The notes under the pieces: generated by a model
Seen by the model: only the letters and a program-made list of their open reading frames with translations
What the model was told of the DNA's origin: nothing
Databases searched by the model: none
Assembly: GCA_019916065.1 (NCBI GenBank)
Contig: CM034236.1
Coordinates: 9,967,334 to 10,031,333 of the forward strand
Origin: Vitellaria paradoxa
Lineage: Eukaryota > Streptophyta > Magnoliopsida > Ericales > Sapotaceae
Length of the DNA stretch: 64,000 nucleotides
Direction: 5' to 3'
Made by a program: the position numbers and the translations under genes
Shown: in pieces, positions 35,967-47,357 of the stretch
How the letters are laid out: every line of letters begins with the position of its first letter
How positions within the stretch are numbered: position 1 is the stretch's first letter

Positions 35967-37844
35967 CAAGGCAAGAAAAGATAGCTCCCTACAAAAATGA
36001 CATTGCATTGTGTAGCATTTTTGACAAGTGAACAGCTAAGCAGAACCTCATGAAAGATTGCAGCTTGAAGTTTGTAAGCTCGGCATACCATCTTTAAGTC
36101 TGCATGCAGAGCTTGACTGGCATATATGCATGAAAATCACAAAACAACTTGAAATAGATCATTCTGCGCATGCAAATGGCCATAAAGTATCATCCACTCA
36201 AAAATCATCAAAGAGAGAACGTCAGATGCAAAATACTAAACAGAAACAAATGTCCAAATTTGAAACATACAGTGAAAAGTGTCAATATTCATTGCCATGG
36301 ATTTCTGAGAAAGAATCGGTTCAGCACTAATTGAATACCATTTAACAAATTGAAATGGCATCCAGTCGCAGTCATGCTTACAGAAGAAGTGAACATATTT
36401 GACAATTTAGTCATATGACAAAGATGATAAAACAATCAAAATATTAAAGCAATGGTACATAGATAATCTGGTAACAATGATTAAATGATTATTTGCAACA
36501 GAAATAAAAACATGAAAGACAACACATGCTGGTAGTGTATAACTTTTTAAACATCATACATGCTCTTAAGTGGCCTTATGCAAGATGATGGAGGCAGTAG
36601 CACAAATATTTTGCAAGAGAAAGAGATTACAAAAAATCCAAGTACATAATTTTAACAAGCAAAACTGACATACATAATTTTGCACTTCAATAGTGTTAGA
36701 TAGCCAGGTTTGGCAATTAGTGGATAAAGAAGAATATAAATAAATCTCTTGCACCCATCGTCAGGTGCAACACCTTTGCAGGTAAAGGAAAACAAACAGA
36801 CCAAAAAAAATAGGCTGCATAGACACATGGAACAGAATGGACACAACAAATACATAAAAGATTCGAACCCCAAAGTTCCTAGAATAAAAATTTTGGCGAT
36901 AGGCAAACCAGTTACCCAAAAGCTTGAGCATTAGATTGGGGAATACAGGAATAGATTGGATAAAATACAACCAGCTCCCACAAGTTTCATTATGAAGGAC
37001 ATATGATTTACCAATACTTGTAGTGGCCTAGTGCACAGATGCGAGAAAACAGTTTTGAATTACATGGCATGCGCAAAATACTCTATATAGGAACAAGTTA
37101 GCACTAACGGGTCCAATACTAGAATTTATGAATTAAAATTTTGAACTAAAAAAAAAAACAAGAAAATAAATGGAAATATAACTTAACCCACTTAGACCTC
37201 CTAAATTTATTCCATAATGCACTTTATTATAGCCCTCCAGAACTGAACACTCGGAACAACATCAGTAAGTAATCGATGTGCACAAATCTTCACATAGTTA
37301 GCACAGCAAATCAAGTATATTTATCCCACTTGCTTCATGGGAAAACAGCAGAGTCACTCACCCTACTTCTAAAGACAGAGGTGGTAATTTTCCTCTTCTT
37401 CCATAGAAAACAGATAAAGATCCGATAAAATGTGAGTTCAACGAGTTGAGTTCAAGGAAAGCTCTCTGATGGAAATGGGGATCACGCGGAGACAGAAAAC
37501 TATCACTCACCAGTTGGTTGTTAATTTTTCACATGCCTTCTGGTTAGAAAAAGAGAAAAAAAAGGTGGTCCATGCGCACATCAATATACTATATATTTTT
37601 CAAAGGAGCCGAAGGAAGAAATGTTTGTCCAAGAAAGACCAATTTTTACACAGCCCACAAATCTTCTACCCCATTTAATGTTCAGAAAAAGTACAAAAAA
37701 ATGATCAAGAGGGTTGAAGGGTGTAAATTATAAAAATAACCAAGGCTTATGATTGCCATAACATCAAGTTAAAGAACCATACAACAATATGTTGACACTA
37801 CTCAACAAGCTTATGATTGTCAATACCAGCAATGAAACAAGGCT
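35967..37844. other. 3' flank of mTERF copy 2
   Basis: Colinear with 1-1893. It has a private deletion near 36774 (CACCTTTGCAGG where other copies have extra bases). No gene recognised. Confidence 0.5.
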
Positions 37845-39041
37845 TCACACTTCTAATTTCTCTGAAGAATCCAAGAGATGACCCTTGTAAGCCATCAACA
37901 ATTCCTCAGCGTCATCTCTAAACCTTGATATAAACTTGTCCAGAAACTCCTCCTCCGACAAAGTCAATACTGTAGCGAAACTTGGTTCCTTCTCCAACAG
38001 CTTCTTGAACTTCATAACCTGTAAAACTCTGTACCGAGGGACTACCCTCTCCTCCATGCTGTACATCAAACACGTTGGCTGATGAACCAAAACTGACCTC
38101 TCAAACCTAACATCATTCAAGAAGAACCCAATCCCAAACTTCAACTTCTCTCCGGATGCCCTAAGTAAAGCCGGAGCCCTCCTAATCATTTCCAAGCATT
38201 CACCCTCCGAGAATCCAAAACTCCTAAATAATTCCAACTTCCGACCAAAACACTCGGCACTCATGGAACTAACTGTGTGAAAGGCAGGGACAAACATTCT
38301 CGAATCAACTGAAAACCCCAACTTTAAAACTTGCGAAAGAAGGTCTCGAAGGGTGGACTCTTTCATAAGAAAGAGCCTAGGTTGCGCCTTCAACAGCATT
38401 GAAAGCTTAGACCCAACAATTTTACAGCTCCGAAAGAAGGCAACATTGCAGAGCAACCTTTGCTTGGGGTCCTTGGGCGCGACCCAATTACATCTCCGCA
38501 AAACCCGAAACAAATCTCGATTGTTTTGATCATTTACGAGAATTTCCTTGATTGAGTTAACACATGGAATCAATTTCTTGTCCAAACTACAAGTCAAAAG
38601 CCGAGTGTTCTTCGAAATCAACTCGCCGAGATCGGGGCCGGCAAATCCCAGTTCTTGGAAAAAATCGAGGTTTGGTTTGAGAGTTCTGTCTATGTCCGAG
38701 AAGAGGATCTGGGGTGAGGCCCTGACGGCGGACCGAATGTGGGTATTCGAGAAGCCGAGTTGTTGGAGAAACTGAACTACAGATTGAGGCTTGTCGAGGG
38801 TTTTGATCCATGAAAAGCGGCTGGAGACTGAGAGGGCTTGTTTTTCGGAGAATGAGAAGGTTTTGATTACGTAATTGAAGAGGATAGGGCTTGAGATTGG
38901 AGGAGTTGAGGTGTGAGAGAGAGAAAAAGGTACAGAAGAAGAAGAGAAGAAACAACAGAGCAAGGGTCTGATGATGGGGTTAGAGTTGAGACCACAGAAA
39001 CGGAGAGGCGAGACAAAAACGACTGAATTGAGAGTTGGCAT
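37845..39041 (-). CDS. mTERF-family protein, organelle-targeted (copy 2)
   Basis: Intact intronless ORF of 398 residues from the ATG at 39041 (MPTLNSVVF), aligned with the starts of copies 1 and 3. The frame stays open a further 31 codons upstream, but without support in the other copies. Features match copy 1: a Ser-rich transit-like N-terminus and mTERF repeats from about residue 86. Amino-acid differences are scattered (for example SSRFSWIKT, KEILVND, LKAQPRLFLMKE), with no stops or frameshifts. This suggests it is either functional or recently duplicated. Upstream, the telo-box is partly mutated, and the Mutator-like element lies about 2.8 kb away. Confidence 0.93.
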   Translation of the reverse strand: MPTLNSVVFVSPLRFCGLNSNPIIRPLLCCFFSSSSVPFSLSHTSTPPISSPILFNYVIKTFSFSEKQALSVSSRFSWIKTLDKPQSVVQFLQQLGFSNTHIRSAVRASPQILFSDIDRTLKPNLDFFQELGFAGPDLGELISKNTRLLTCSLDKKLIPCVNSIKEILVNDQNNRDLFRVLRRCNWVAPKDPKQRLLCNVAFFRSCKIVGSKLSMLLKAQPRLFLMKESTLRDLLSQVLKLGFSVDSRMFVPAFHTVSSMSAECFGRKLELFRSFGFSEGECLEMIRRAPALLRASGEKLKFGIGFFLNDVRFERSVLVHQPTCLMYSMEERVVPRYRVLQVMKFKKLLEKEPSFATVLTLSEEEFLDKFISRFRDDAEELLMAYKGHLLDSSEKLEV

Positions 39042-39564
39042 TAATGTATGTATTGTCTGCCAGAGTTTCCCACAGAAAAAAACGGAGAGAAACTGAGAAA
39101 ATACACATAGGGTTTTGGGTTCCTCAACGATCAAGCGAGTGAAGGAACAAGGTACAAATAAATATCAAGAATCAATTGCCTTTTTACACATGCCTCGATT
39201 CAAAATCACTGAAACCCCAGTAACTAAATAGCTTAGGCTCCGTTTGTTAGTTTAGAAGACTTCAAAAAAAAGAAAAAAAACATTAATTAGGAAAGGGGAA
39301 AAAAAAAGATAATAATATTTTTTTAATATGTTCATGAGTTTAAAAAAGAAATAATAATAAGTTTACTTATTTTTATCTGTGAGTTAAAAAAATAAAAGGA
39401 AAAGAGAGTGTATATTATTGTTTTATTATTAAATCTTTTGAAAAGTTGAAGAATGACAATTTAGCATTAGGATATATTTGTAATTTTTTTCTTTCTTATT
39501 TTTTTATAGGTAAATATATCATTTGAAAAGTTTCATTAATTCATTTTTCTCTTCTCTCCATTAT
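39042..39564. other. mTERF copy 2 upstream region
   Basis: Proximal promoter colinear with unit 1. On the minus strand one AAACCCTA-type telo-box remains near 39105-39118. The distal part is AT-rich without a gene. Confidence 0.5.
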
Positions 39565-39849
39565 GGTTGCGTGTGACAGCAAAAATTTTAACAAAAAAGT
39601 ATCAAAATTTGCTCATTAGATGTTTAGCAAAATACCAAAATTTACCAGTTTTCTACTCCGTTACAATATTTTCAAACTCAAAAGTTACCAAAAGTTACTA
39701 AAAATTACCAAATATTGCTTAAAATTACTAAAAATTGTTAAAATTTTCACTAAACATTCAAAAGTTATAAAAAGTTATTAAAAATTACAACTAATAATTT
39801 TTGATAAAAATATCAAAAATTACTAAAAATTATGTCTCCAAATGCTCCC
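39565..39849. mobile_element. MITE-like insertion (285 bp), private to unit 3
   Basis: Flanked by TAT on both sides (39562-39564, 39850-39852), with the uninterrupted TTATATAGG in unit 1. Ends GGTTGCGTGTGACAGC and (complement) GGGAGCATTTGGAGAC are only partly similar. The interior is made of repeated AAAATTACTAAAAATT-like tracts in both orientations. Confidence 0.65.
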
Positions 39850-39852
39850 TAT

Positions 39853-41798
39853 ATAGGCAAATGTGTCATATTCTCCCATTAGTATAAAACATTCATTTTC
39901 TTTCAATTTTTTTAACCAATTGATATCCAATCTATGAATTGCCCAAATCTTGCTTCTACTTCAATAGCATATATATGACATAATTAAAATTATTCAATAG
40001 TTGAATTCAAACCAAACTAAACTTTATTTTGATTGTTCTTGTTATGTCTCGAATTTTGCGACCCGAGAACGTGAGCTAAAATATATGTAATCATACATTT
40101 AAACTACAAAACTCTATCCTAATTAGAACTAAACTACAATTGAAATAAAGCAAAGACAAAATAGATAACGACCGAAATATAATAAAATAAAATTTCAGTC
40201 TCAACTATGCATAGTATTTTAAAGGAAACCACATTGGGCTTAGCTTGACCCATTACAACCTTGTAGAACAACGATTTATATATATATATATATATATATG
40301 GAGAAGTAAAAAATTATATAACCTCTTTTGTATATATCCCTTCTCCTCATCTCCTCTATGCAACTTGTAAATAATATTGTAGAATAGGCAACATTAGAAA
40401 TTCGATCCAACACTCAAGTCAATGGCACTTTTCATTTTATAAGAAGAAGAAGACAGCGAGAGAGCTTATAAGCTTAGAACATATCTGTTTAGTTTCCTAT
40501 ATTTTCCATGCCAAGAAGTGGAATAGTGGAAAAGTGGAGGTTACTTCCTTCCCAAGTTTAGTAGACCAAGAGGTAAGGGAGTGCCAAGTGTTATTGTAGT
40601 CTCCCAACATATTTTTTAATCCTCCAATTGTACCCTACCTTTTGCTCTTAGCTCAATACTAACATAAGAGTTAAAGCTTGACAATAACTTATGAACTCTC
40701 GTGCTCTAAGGGGCACTTGCCCATTATTAGGCTAGTTAAAATGATTCATTAGCCTGCTTAAGTACTAGTATTGAGTGAATATATAAGTGAGCCAAATTAT
40801 GAAAAACACTTGGGTAATTTTTAGAGTCCCGAATTGGTAATGAGCTAATGTTTAGCGATCTTTGTGGGCTGAAATGTTTAAAGAGCCAAATTATTGCTTT
40901 ATTGTGAATGTGCTAAACAAGCATATAACAATATTGATTGTGTTGCATCGAACAAGCAAATGTGTTGAATAAGTGTACAACAATTGCTCTGAAGTAACAT
41001 GGAACTCACAATCTCTAAGCTAAAGTGCCGGAGCATAACCTCTTAATCAAGGGACTAGAGTACATGTGGCAATCATGAACCAAGGTACCAAAAGCATACA
41101 AGACAATCGAGCCAATGTACTAGAGTACTCAAGACAGTTGCTCTGAGCCAAGTACTGAAGTACACAAGGCAACTACTTTGGTTAAGGTACCAGAGTGCGC
41201 AAGGTAATTTTTGGAAGTAATGTCTGTGCACTACCCAGCAAGCGGGCCCCACCTCATTAGTGGTGAATGTAGGCTCCTATATAGGAGTAACGTCTGTGCA
41301 TTACCTTTACGAATAAAATAATAAATAAATATTAAAAATAATAAAAAATATTCTTAATAAATTGTGGGTCATTACAGTTCTCTAGTTGTTAGAGTCACTG
41401 CTCTTAGACTATTTTCTAATTGGTAAAGTTACCTAAAAATATTTTTTTCTGAATTTTCTAATACCAATAATTCCATATCCAAATTCAATATCACACATCC
41501 TCATCAATAAACATCAATATGGATTCAATACCAATTATAATATTCAATAGCATGCTTTTTTTTTTTTACCAAAAAAATAAATAATTAGTATTATTAATAA
41601 ATTGTGCTTTCCAAAATTCTACATAATTAGTATGGAATATTTTGTTTCAAACCATAATTAACAAAGCAAAACCACTTATTTCAGGTCCAAAGAAATAATT
41701 TCAAAGAAACGTGAATCTAAACATGTAAAAATATAAAATATTAAGCCCAAGTTAAAATTATATACATACATATATTACAAAAATATATATGCACTAAC
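39853..41798. other. Spacer between mTERF copy 2 and the Mutator-like element
   Basis: Colinear with 3600-7705 of unit 1 minus the CACTA element. It has an AT microsatellite near 40276-40300 and the degenerate 34-36-bp minisatellite near 41030-41215. No supported gene. Confidence 0.55.
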
Positions 41799-42183
41799 TA
41801 TAAATAAGGGGTTTTTGGAGGCCGGTCATAATTTATAGACTATTAAGGGTTTAAGTCATACCCTTAAAAATTATTTGTAAATAAGTCATATGGGCACCGA
41901 AAAGACAAAAAAGACTTAGCGCATCTTTTCACTCACAAAACCAGTTTATTTGAAAACCTCCCTGTTTTATCGGAAACGTTCCGCGACTTTCCAACTTCTT
42001 CACAAATCATCTGAAAACTAATCAAAACTTCTTCCAAATCAAGCCTCAATCGATCCCTAACTTTTCGCCGAGCAAATCCACACATTACAGTGCTTCGCAA
42101 TCAACAGGTACTATATTCGATTAAATGTACTCTTTAGGGTTTTTCTTCAAAACACATATCGAGGGTTTGAATATTTATTGTGT

Positions 42184-43270
42184 GGTACTGTTTAGGGTTT
42201 TCGATTATCTTTGTAATAACAGGTTTTGTGGTACTGTATTATGTATTTAGTTTCTCCGAAAACGTATAATCGTTACTATTTTTACAATAGCCTAATATGA
42301 AACATTACCACATACATGTGGTACTGTCACACATGCGGTACTGTCCGTCATTCGTTTGATATTTGTAACCATTTTTGTGTTTAAATGTGATGTTTGCATG
42401 ATAGAGTCATGCGGTACTGTTTTTGAACGAGCATGCATCCTAAAAAAAAACAGTACCGCAGACTATGGTACTGTCACACATGCGGTACTGTCTCTCATTC
42501 GTTTGATATGTGAGCCATTTTTGTGTTTACATGTGATGTTTGCATGATAGAGTCACGTGGTACTGTTTTTGAACGAGCATGCATCCTAAAAAAAAACAGT
42601 ACCGCAGACTATGGTACTGTCACACATGCGGTACTGTCTCTCATTCGTTTGATATGTGAGCCATTTTTGTGTTTAAATGTGATGTTTGCATGATAGAGTC
42701 ACGTGGTACTGTTTTTGAACGAGCATGCATCCTAAAAAAAAACAGTACCGCAGACATGTGGTACTGTCACACATGCGGTACTGTCGGTTATTCGTTTGAT
42801 ATGTGAACTATTTTTGTATTTACATGCGATGTTTGCATGATAGAGTCACGTGGTACTGTTTTTGAACGAGCATGCATCCTAAAAAAAAATAGTACCGCAG
42901 ACATGTGGTACTGTCACACATGCGGTACTGTCGGTTATTCGTTTGATATGTGAACTATTTTTGTGTTTACATGTGATGTTTGCATGATAGAGTCATGCGG
43001 TACTGTTTTTGAACGAGCATGCATCCTAAAAAAAAACAGTACCGCAGACATGTGGTACTGTCACACATGCGGTACTGTCGGTCATTTCATTGTATGTGTG
43101 ATTCTCTTCTTTGTTTAATGGTGCTCTTTGCTTGTGAAAACACTTACAGCTATTGTCACCAACAAATTTTATGTCCTTTAAATATAAGAATGACAACGGT
43201 ACTGTCTGCAAATATAAAATTGATACACTATTACAAACAGTACCAGTATTAATAAAAACAGTACCGGTAC
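42184..43270. repeat. ACAGTACC/GGTACTGT array, 3' side of the MULE transposase gene
   Basis: About 26 exact copies of the 8-mer in both orientations. The core (about 42325-43082) is five tandem copies of a 146-147-bp unit: GGTACTGT recurs at 42413, 42559, 42705, 42852 and 42999. Each unit holds an inverted pair ACAGTACC-GCAGAC...-GGTACTGT with a 9-10-base loop, then a further GCGGTACTGTC. Beyond the tandem core single copies recur with different neighbours. Confidence 0.93.
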
Positions 43271-43448
43271 TATTTTATACCGCTGTCATTCTCAATACCA
43301 ACATTAAAAATGAATATCGCTGAATAAAAAACTATCACAAAATGGATTGAAACATACTCATTCTCATTATTAATTCAAAAACAGTACCATAACAAACAAA
43401 CAATAACAGACTTCTTCACAGCATAATTTTGGGAGAAAAAAAAACAAT

Positions 43449-46253
43449 TCAACTCAACGGCTCTTTGCAAGTCTTCTTATTATGAGAGCCCATGCGACCA
43501 CAACGACCACAACGAATTCTTCCTACAAGCTCACCAGTTGATCTAATCCTACGCTTCTTCGGCCTTCCAGCTGGTCTCCGTGTTATTGGAGGTAATATTG
43601 AACTATTACAGTCTGCAAACTCTTGGATTATGTCTGTTGGTATTGGAACAATCACACCTTCATATGCCAATTTGTAATTATCAACATGAAAGTACTCATC
43701 AACAAACTCACTCAAAGGTCTGTTAATCCTCCCAACAACAGCAAATGCATGAGAGCATGGAAAACCAGAAATTTGCCAACCATAACAAGAACATGTACAA
43801 TTCACCAAATCAACAGTTGTTGAAGGATTAGAAAATACTTCATAAATACTATCTGAACACATCTTGATGGTCCATGTTCTACCAGCATCAACAAGTGCAT
43901 TAAACTTTTCTTCCATTCTTGGACATAGAACACCATTCCACTTTGTAGCATCGAGCTTTCTTATGGCAAACCATTCCATTAATTTAACCCTTATCTTGTC
44001 AACCAAATGTGCCACTGGCATATTTCTTGCATCAAGAATCCATGAGTTAAAAGATTCAATGGCATTTGAAGACATCTCACCATACCTTCTACTACAAGAA
44101 TACGCATTAGTCCAATTTTGCACAGGCAATCCACTCAAAAAGTTATCCACAATTGCACCCCCTTCCCTCTTCAAAACATCTAACTTCTCCTTAAATGCTG
44201 CAACTGTGGGAGCATAAGCACACTGACAAAACAAGTTCACAATGTATTCACGGGATCCATTAGATCTGTTACCACGACTAATTTTATCTCTTAAATTGTT
44301 CTTCAAATGCTGTAGACAGAAAAAGTGATGACATGTAGGAAACTTAATTGGCAAAGATTCCATCAATCCAGGATTTCTATCGGAAATAATTGTAAAATCT
44401 TCAGAGGGGTTCAATATCTCACGCAAATGACCTAGGAACCAAGACCAATTATCAAAATTCTCTGAATCAACAACAGCAAATGCCAATGGGAATAACCCTG
44501 CAGATGAACATAAAAACAGTACCGAATTACAAAACAGTACCGCATATTAAAACAGTTCAAAAAAAACAGTACCATTCTTTGTATGGTGTACTTGTGGTCG
44601 TTGAATAGCAGATACATTTGGTACTGTGTTATACGATACTACATCTTACTAAAAACAGTACCACATAATAAAACAGTACCGCACAAAAACAGTACCGCAC
44701 AAAAACACTACCATTCTTTGTATTGCTAGATACATTTGGTACTGTGTTTATACGATACTACATCTTACTAAAAACAGTACCACATAATAAAACAGTACCG
44801 CAAAAAACAGTACCACATAATAAAACAGTACCACACAAAAACAGTACCGCACAAAAACACTACCATTCTTTGTATTGCTAGATACATTTGGTACTGTGTT
44901 TATACGATACTACATCTTACTAAAAACAGTACCACATAATAAAACAGTACCGCATAAAAACAGTACCACATAATAAAACAGTACCGCACAAAAACACTAC
45001 CATTCTTTGTATTGCTAGATACATTTGGTACTGTGTTTATACGATACTACATCTTACTAAAAACAGTACCACATAATAAAACAGTACCGCATAAAAACAG
45101 TACCACATAAAATTATGAACATTAACATACCATTATTCGCATCCTTGCCAGTAGCTGCCATCAGAATACCCTTGAAACGTGACTTCAAGAAAGCACCATC
45201 AATAAAAATGATAGGCCTGCAATATTTGACTCCACGTATACTGGCCCCAAATGATACAAACAACCGTCTAAACCGGTTTATACCGTCATCCACATCCAAC
45301 ACAATATGACTACCTGGGTTAAGATCCATTGCAGCCTTCACATAACAACTTAAGTGATTAAACGAATCAGCATACTCACCATAAATCATGTATTTAGCTT
45401 TCTCTAAAGCACTCCAAGCCTTATCATAGCTAATTTCCATGCCATAGTTGTTTTTAAAAAATATAATAACGTCGACCGGCGACATTGAAGGTTTTAATGC
45501 TACTTGATCAACAATCAACTTACCTAAAGATTTCCTGCTCATCCTTTTAGACCTATCCCTAATAATTGTCGGACCACAACTGTGAATATTGTTGAATTTC
45601 CTTATGTAAAAATTACGATTAACTTTTGATAACGATGCAACAATTGACCACGGACACCCTTCAGCGAACTTTTTTGCACAAACAACTTCGACTCTATCCT
45701 TGTTATTCCTCTCATACAAAAATTCAAAGCCAACCTCTGTAGCATATCGACAAATTGCATCACGAAACTCATCAACACCTCCTACGAATTCCTGTCCCAC
45801 TCTCAATATTAATGACGACCAATTAGAACACAACAATGGTTTATCCTTACAGCTTGAAATTGAACTACGATACACATCAACATCACAGTAATCATCATAC
45901 GAATCCAGACCAGTACCAACATCACCAATTGGCACACTATTAGAAACAGTACCGGAACTGCTGGAAACAGTACCGGTACTGTTTTGGATCGGTACTGTGT
46001 TCAAACCGCCGAAAAAAACATCAATCGATATATAACACAAACCAACCATGCGAGCCAACATAATCATATTTTGAAAATCAACATCGTTTCTCAGAAAACA
46101 TGAAGAATGTTCATGGATTGAGTAACTAAATGATACATTTTTCAAATTCAAACTCGACCAATTCTCACACACCTTTAACGCAAAATCTGAAAATGACATT
46201 TCACAGTTCAAATTGACTACAAAAGTCTCTGTACCAAACTTACATAGCAGCAT
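43449..46253 (-). CDS. MULE transposase (MuDR family), two exons
   Basis: Exon 1 is 45131-46253 and exon 2 is 43449-44497. The 633-bp intron has GTATGT donor and CTGCAG acceptor. Joining gives KDANNGLFPLAFAVVDSEN in frame and about 723 residues. The frame extends to 46301, but only a GTG lies there, so the ATG at 46253 (MLLCKFGTE) is preferred. Domains: an N-terminal PB1-like segment; a Ser/Gly/Thr linker carrying the 8-mer; a MuDR-type zinc DNA-binding region (EFVGGVDEFRDAICRYATEVGFEF, then C...C...H...C); the MULE RNase H-fold core with Asp in IIFIDGAFLKS (about 352) and Asp in ISDRNPG (about 414) plus CLQHLKNNL; a SWIM zinc finger (CTCSCYGWQISGFPCSH); and a C-terminal CGRCGRMGSHNKKTC knuckle. 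It catalyses cut-and-paste transposition in the nucleus. Domestication is unlikely because it sits in an element with a fresh TSD. Confidence 0.9.
44498..45130 (-). other. Transposase intron filled by a second ACAGTACC array
   Basis: The intron boundaries are set by splice consensus and frame. It contains about 22 exact copies of the 8-mer. An embedded tandem unit marked by GATACATTTGGTACTGTG starts at 44611, 44729, 44881 and 45018 (spacings 118, 152 and 137 bases). Its variable length comes from gain or loss of ACAGTACCACATAATAAA-like pieces. The flanking sequence is unlike the 146-bp array downstream of the gene. Confidence 0.9.
45965..45984. repeat. 20-bp perfect palindrome in transposase exon 1
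   Basis: AAACAGTACCGGTACTGTTT is its own complement and consists of two head-to-head 8-mers. Further copies lie at about 45950 and 45990. On the coding strand they are read in different frames, contributing GTV and TVP to a linker between the N-terminal domain and the DNA-binding region. Confidence 0.95.
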
Positions 46254-46707
46254 CAAATTCGAAGACAAGACTGACCGAAATCGTTCACAGCACAAACTCA
46301 CCCAAATGCGTAATCCAAATCCGTACGCATTCCTTCGACCGACGTTAATCTCACTGCAAATCGTGTAATATGTATCTATTTCTTCATATATAATCCTTTA
46401 ACAGACTTTTTATCTCACTATATGCTTGTTCACGCGATCTATAAGGAATGAAACAAAAAAGGGAAAACGTGATTCTCCGTTCCATAATTCTCGGCAATTT
46501 CATCTCGGTTAATTATAGATAAAAGGGCATTTAAGTCATATTATAAATTATATTTAAAACAAACTCGTGGGACCCACTCAAAAGTGTGACTTAAATACAA
46601 AACTTTCCACATTAATATAACTTAAAAGCAATACTTTTTTTTTGGTATGACTAATATCTTTAAAAGATTACAAAGTATGACTTGGATATAATTTTTCGTA
46701 TAAATAA

Positions 46708-47357
46708 ACTATAAGGCCCATCAAAGCCTACAAATTGTGTAATTATCTGACATACCTCTCTTCTCATTGAAACCAACCAAAGCCTAATGTTAGCTAGCTG
46801 CGAGACGACTTTTCCCTTAAGCCCTTTTTTGTTGTATGACACTTTATATTAACCAAACAATAATGCATCATCCTTGAAACACGGCTGCCTGTAGTTTTTA
46901 TTTTATTTTATTTATTTTTTATTTTTTATGATTTTTATCTATACATACATCCACATACATGTATGCTACTAGCAGATCCAGCTCAAACCTAAACTGAAAT
47001 ACTCTATTACCTCTCAAATTTTTATGCTTCAAATCTAACGTGTCTAATCAACATAAACTATTAAAGAACAATATAAAAATTAAAGAAATTTTTACCTTGA
47101 AACTTAGTGTTTTGCATAAAACCTAGTTCTATTCTCTTTTACGGATGGGTCTCTATCAATATACTAGTACGTAAACTTTTATACCTTTATGTATATACTC
47201 ATAAACTTAATGGGTTTAAACTTTATCCTAAGTCCTGCAGCCAATATTCTCCTTATTAAACCTCCAAAGACCCAATTAATGCATAATTGACCCAAAGAAA
47301 ATAATAATAAAATAAATATTCAACTTAATAATTAAATAAAATAATAGAATAAAAATA
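46708..47357. other. Spacer right of the MULE, unit 3
   Basis: Colinear with 7720-8388 of unit 1. No gene. It includes the sequence from 47099 to which the unit 2 deletion is joined. Confidence 0.55.

Larger units (their letters stand above)
41808..46698. mobile_element. Mutator-like element (non-TIR MULE), apparently autonomous
   Basis: 4891 bp flanked by a perfect 9-bp duplication TATAAATAA (41799-41807 and 46699-46707). Unit 1 has this 9-mer once at the equivalent site. A 9-bp TSD is typical of Mutator elements. The ends (GGGGTTTTTGGAGG and, complement, CGAAAAATTATATCC) are not real inverted repeats, placing it with non-TIR MULEs. Both subterminal regions carry scattered AAGTCATAC-like motifs in both orientations. 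Its one gene encodes a full MULE transposase without disabling mutations. The body holds about 50 copies of ACAGTACC/GGTACTGT. Confidence 0.93.

Noticed and set aside
39042..39134. Longer 429-residue form of mTERF copy 2
   Set aside because: The extra 31 codons are not supported as coding in the other copies, and the ATG at 39041 is the shared start.
42325..43082. CRISPR-like regularly spaced repeats
   Set aside because: Plant nuclear DNA. The repeats are a tandem satellite with homologous spacers inside a transposon, with no unique spacers or cas genes.
42356..43252. Short ORFs within the 146-bp array
   Set aside because: They are by-products of tandem repeats whose length is not a multiple of three, so the frame is not maintained between units.
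46254..46301. Extending the MULE transposase to a start at 46301
   Set aside because: The codon there is GTG and no in-frame ATG lies upstream. The ATG at 46253 fits the expected N-terminus better.
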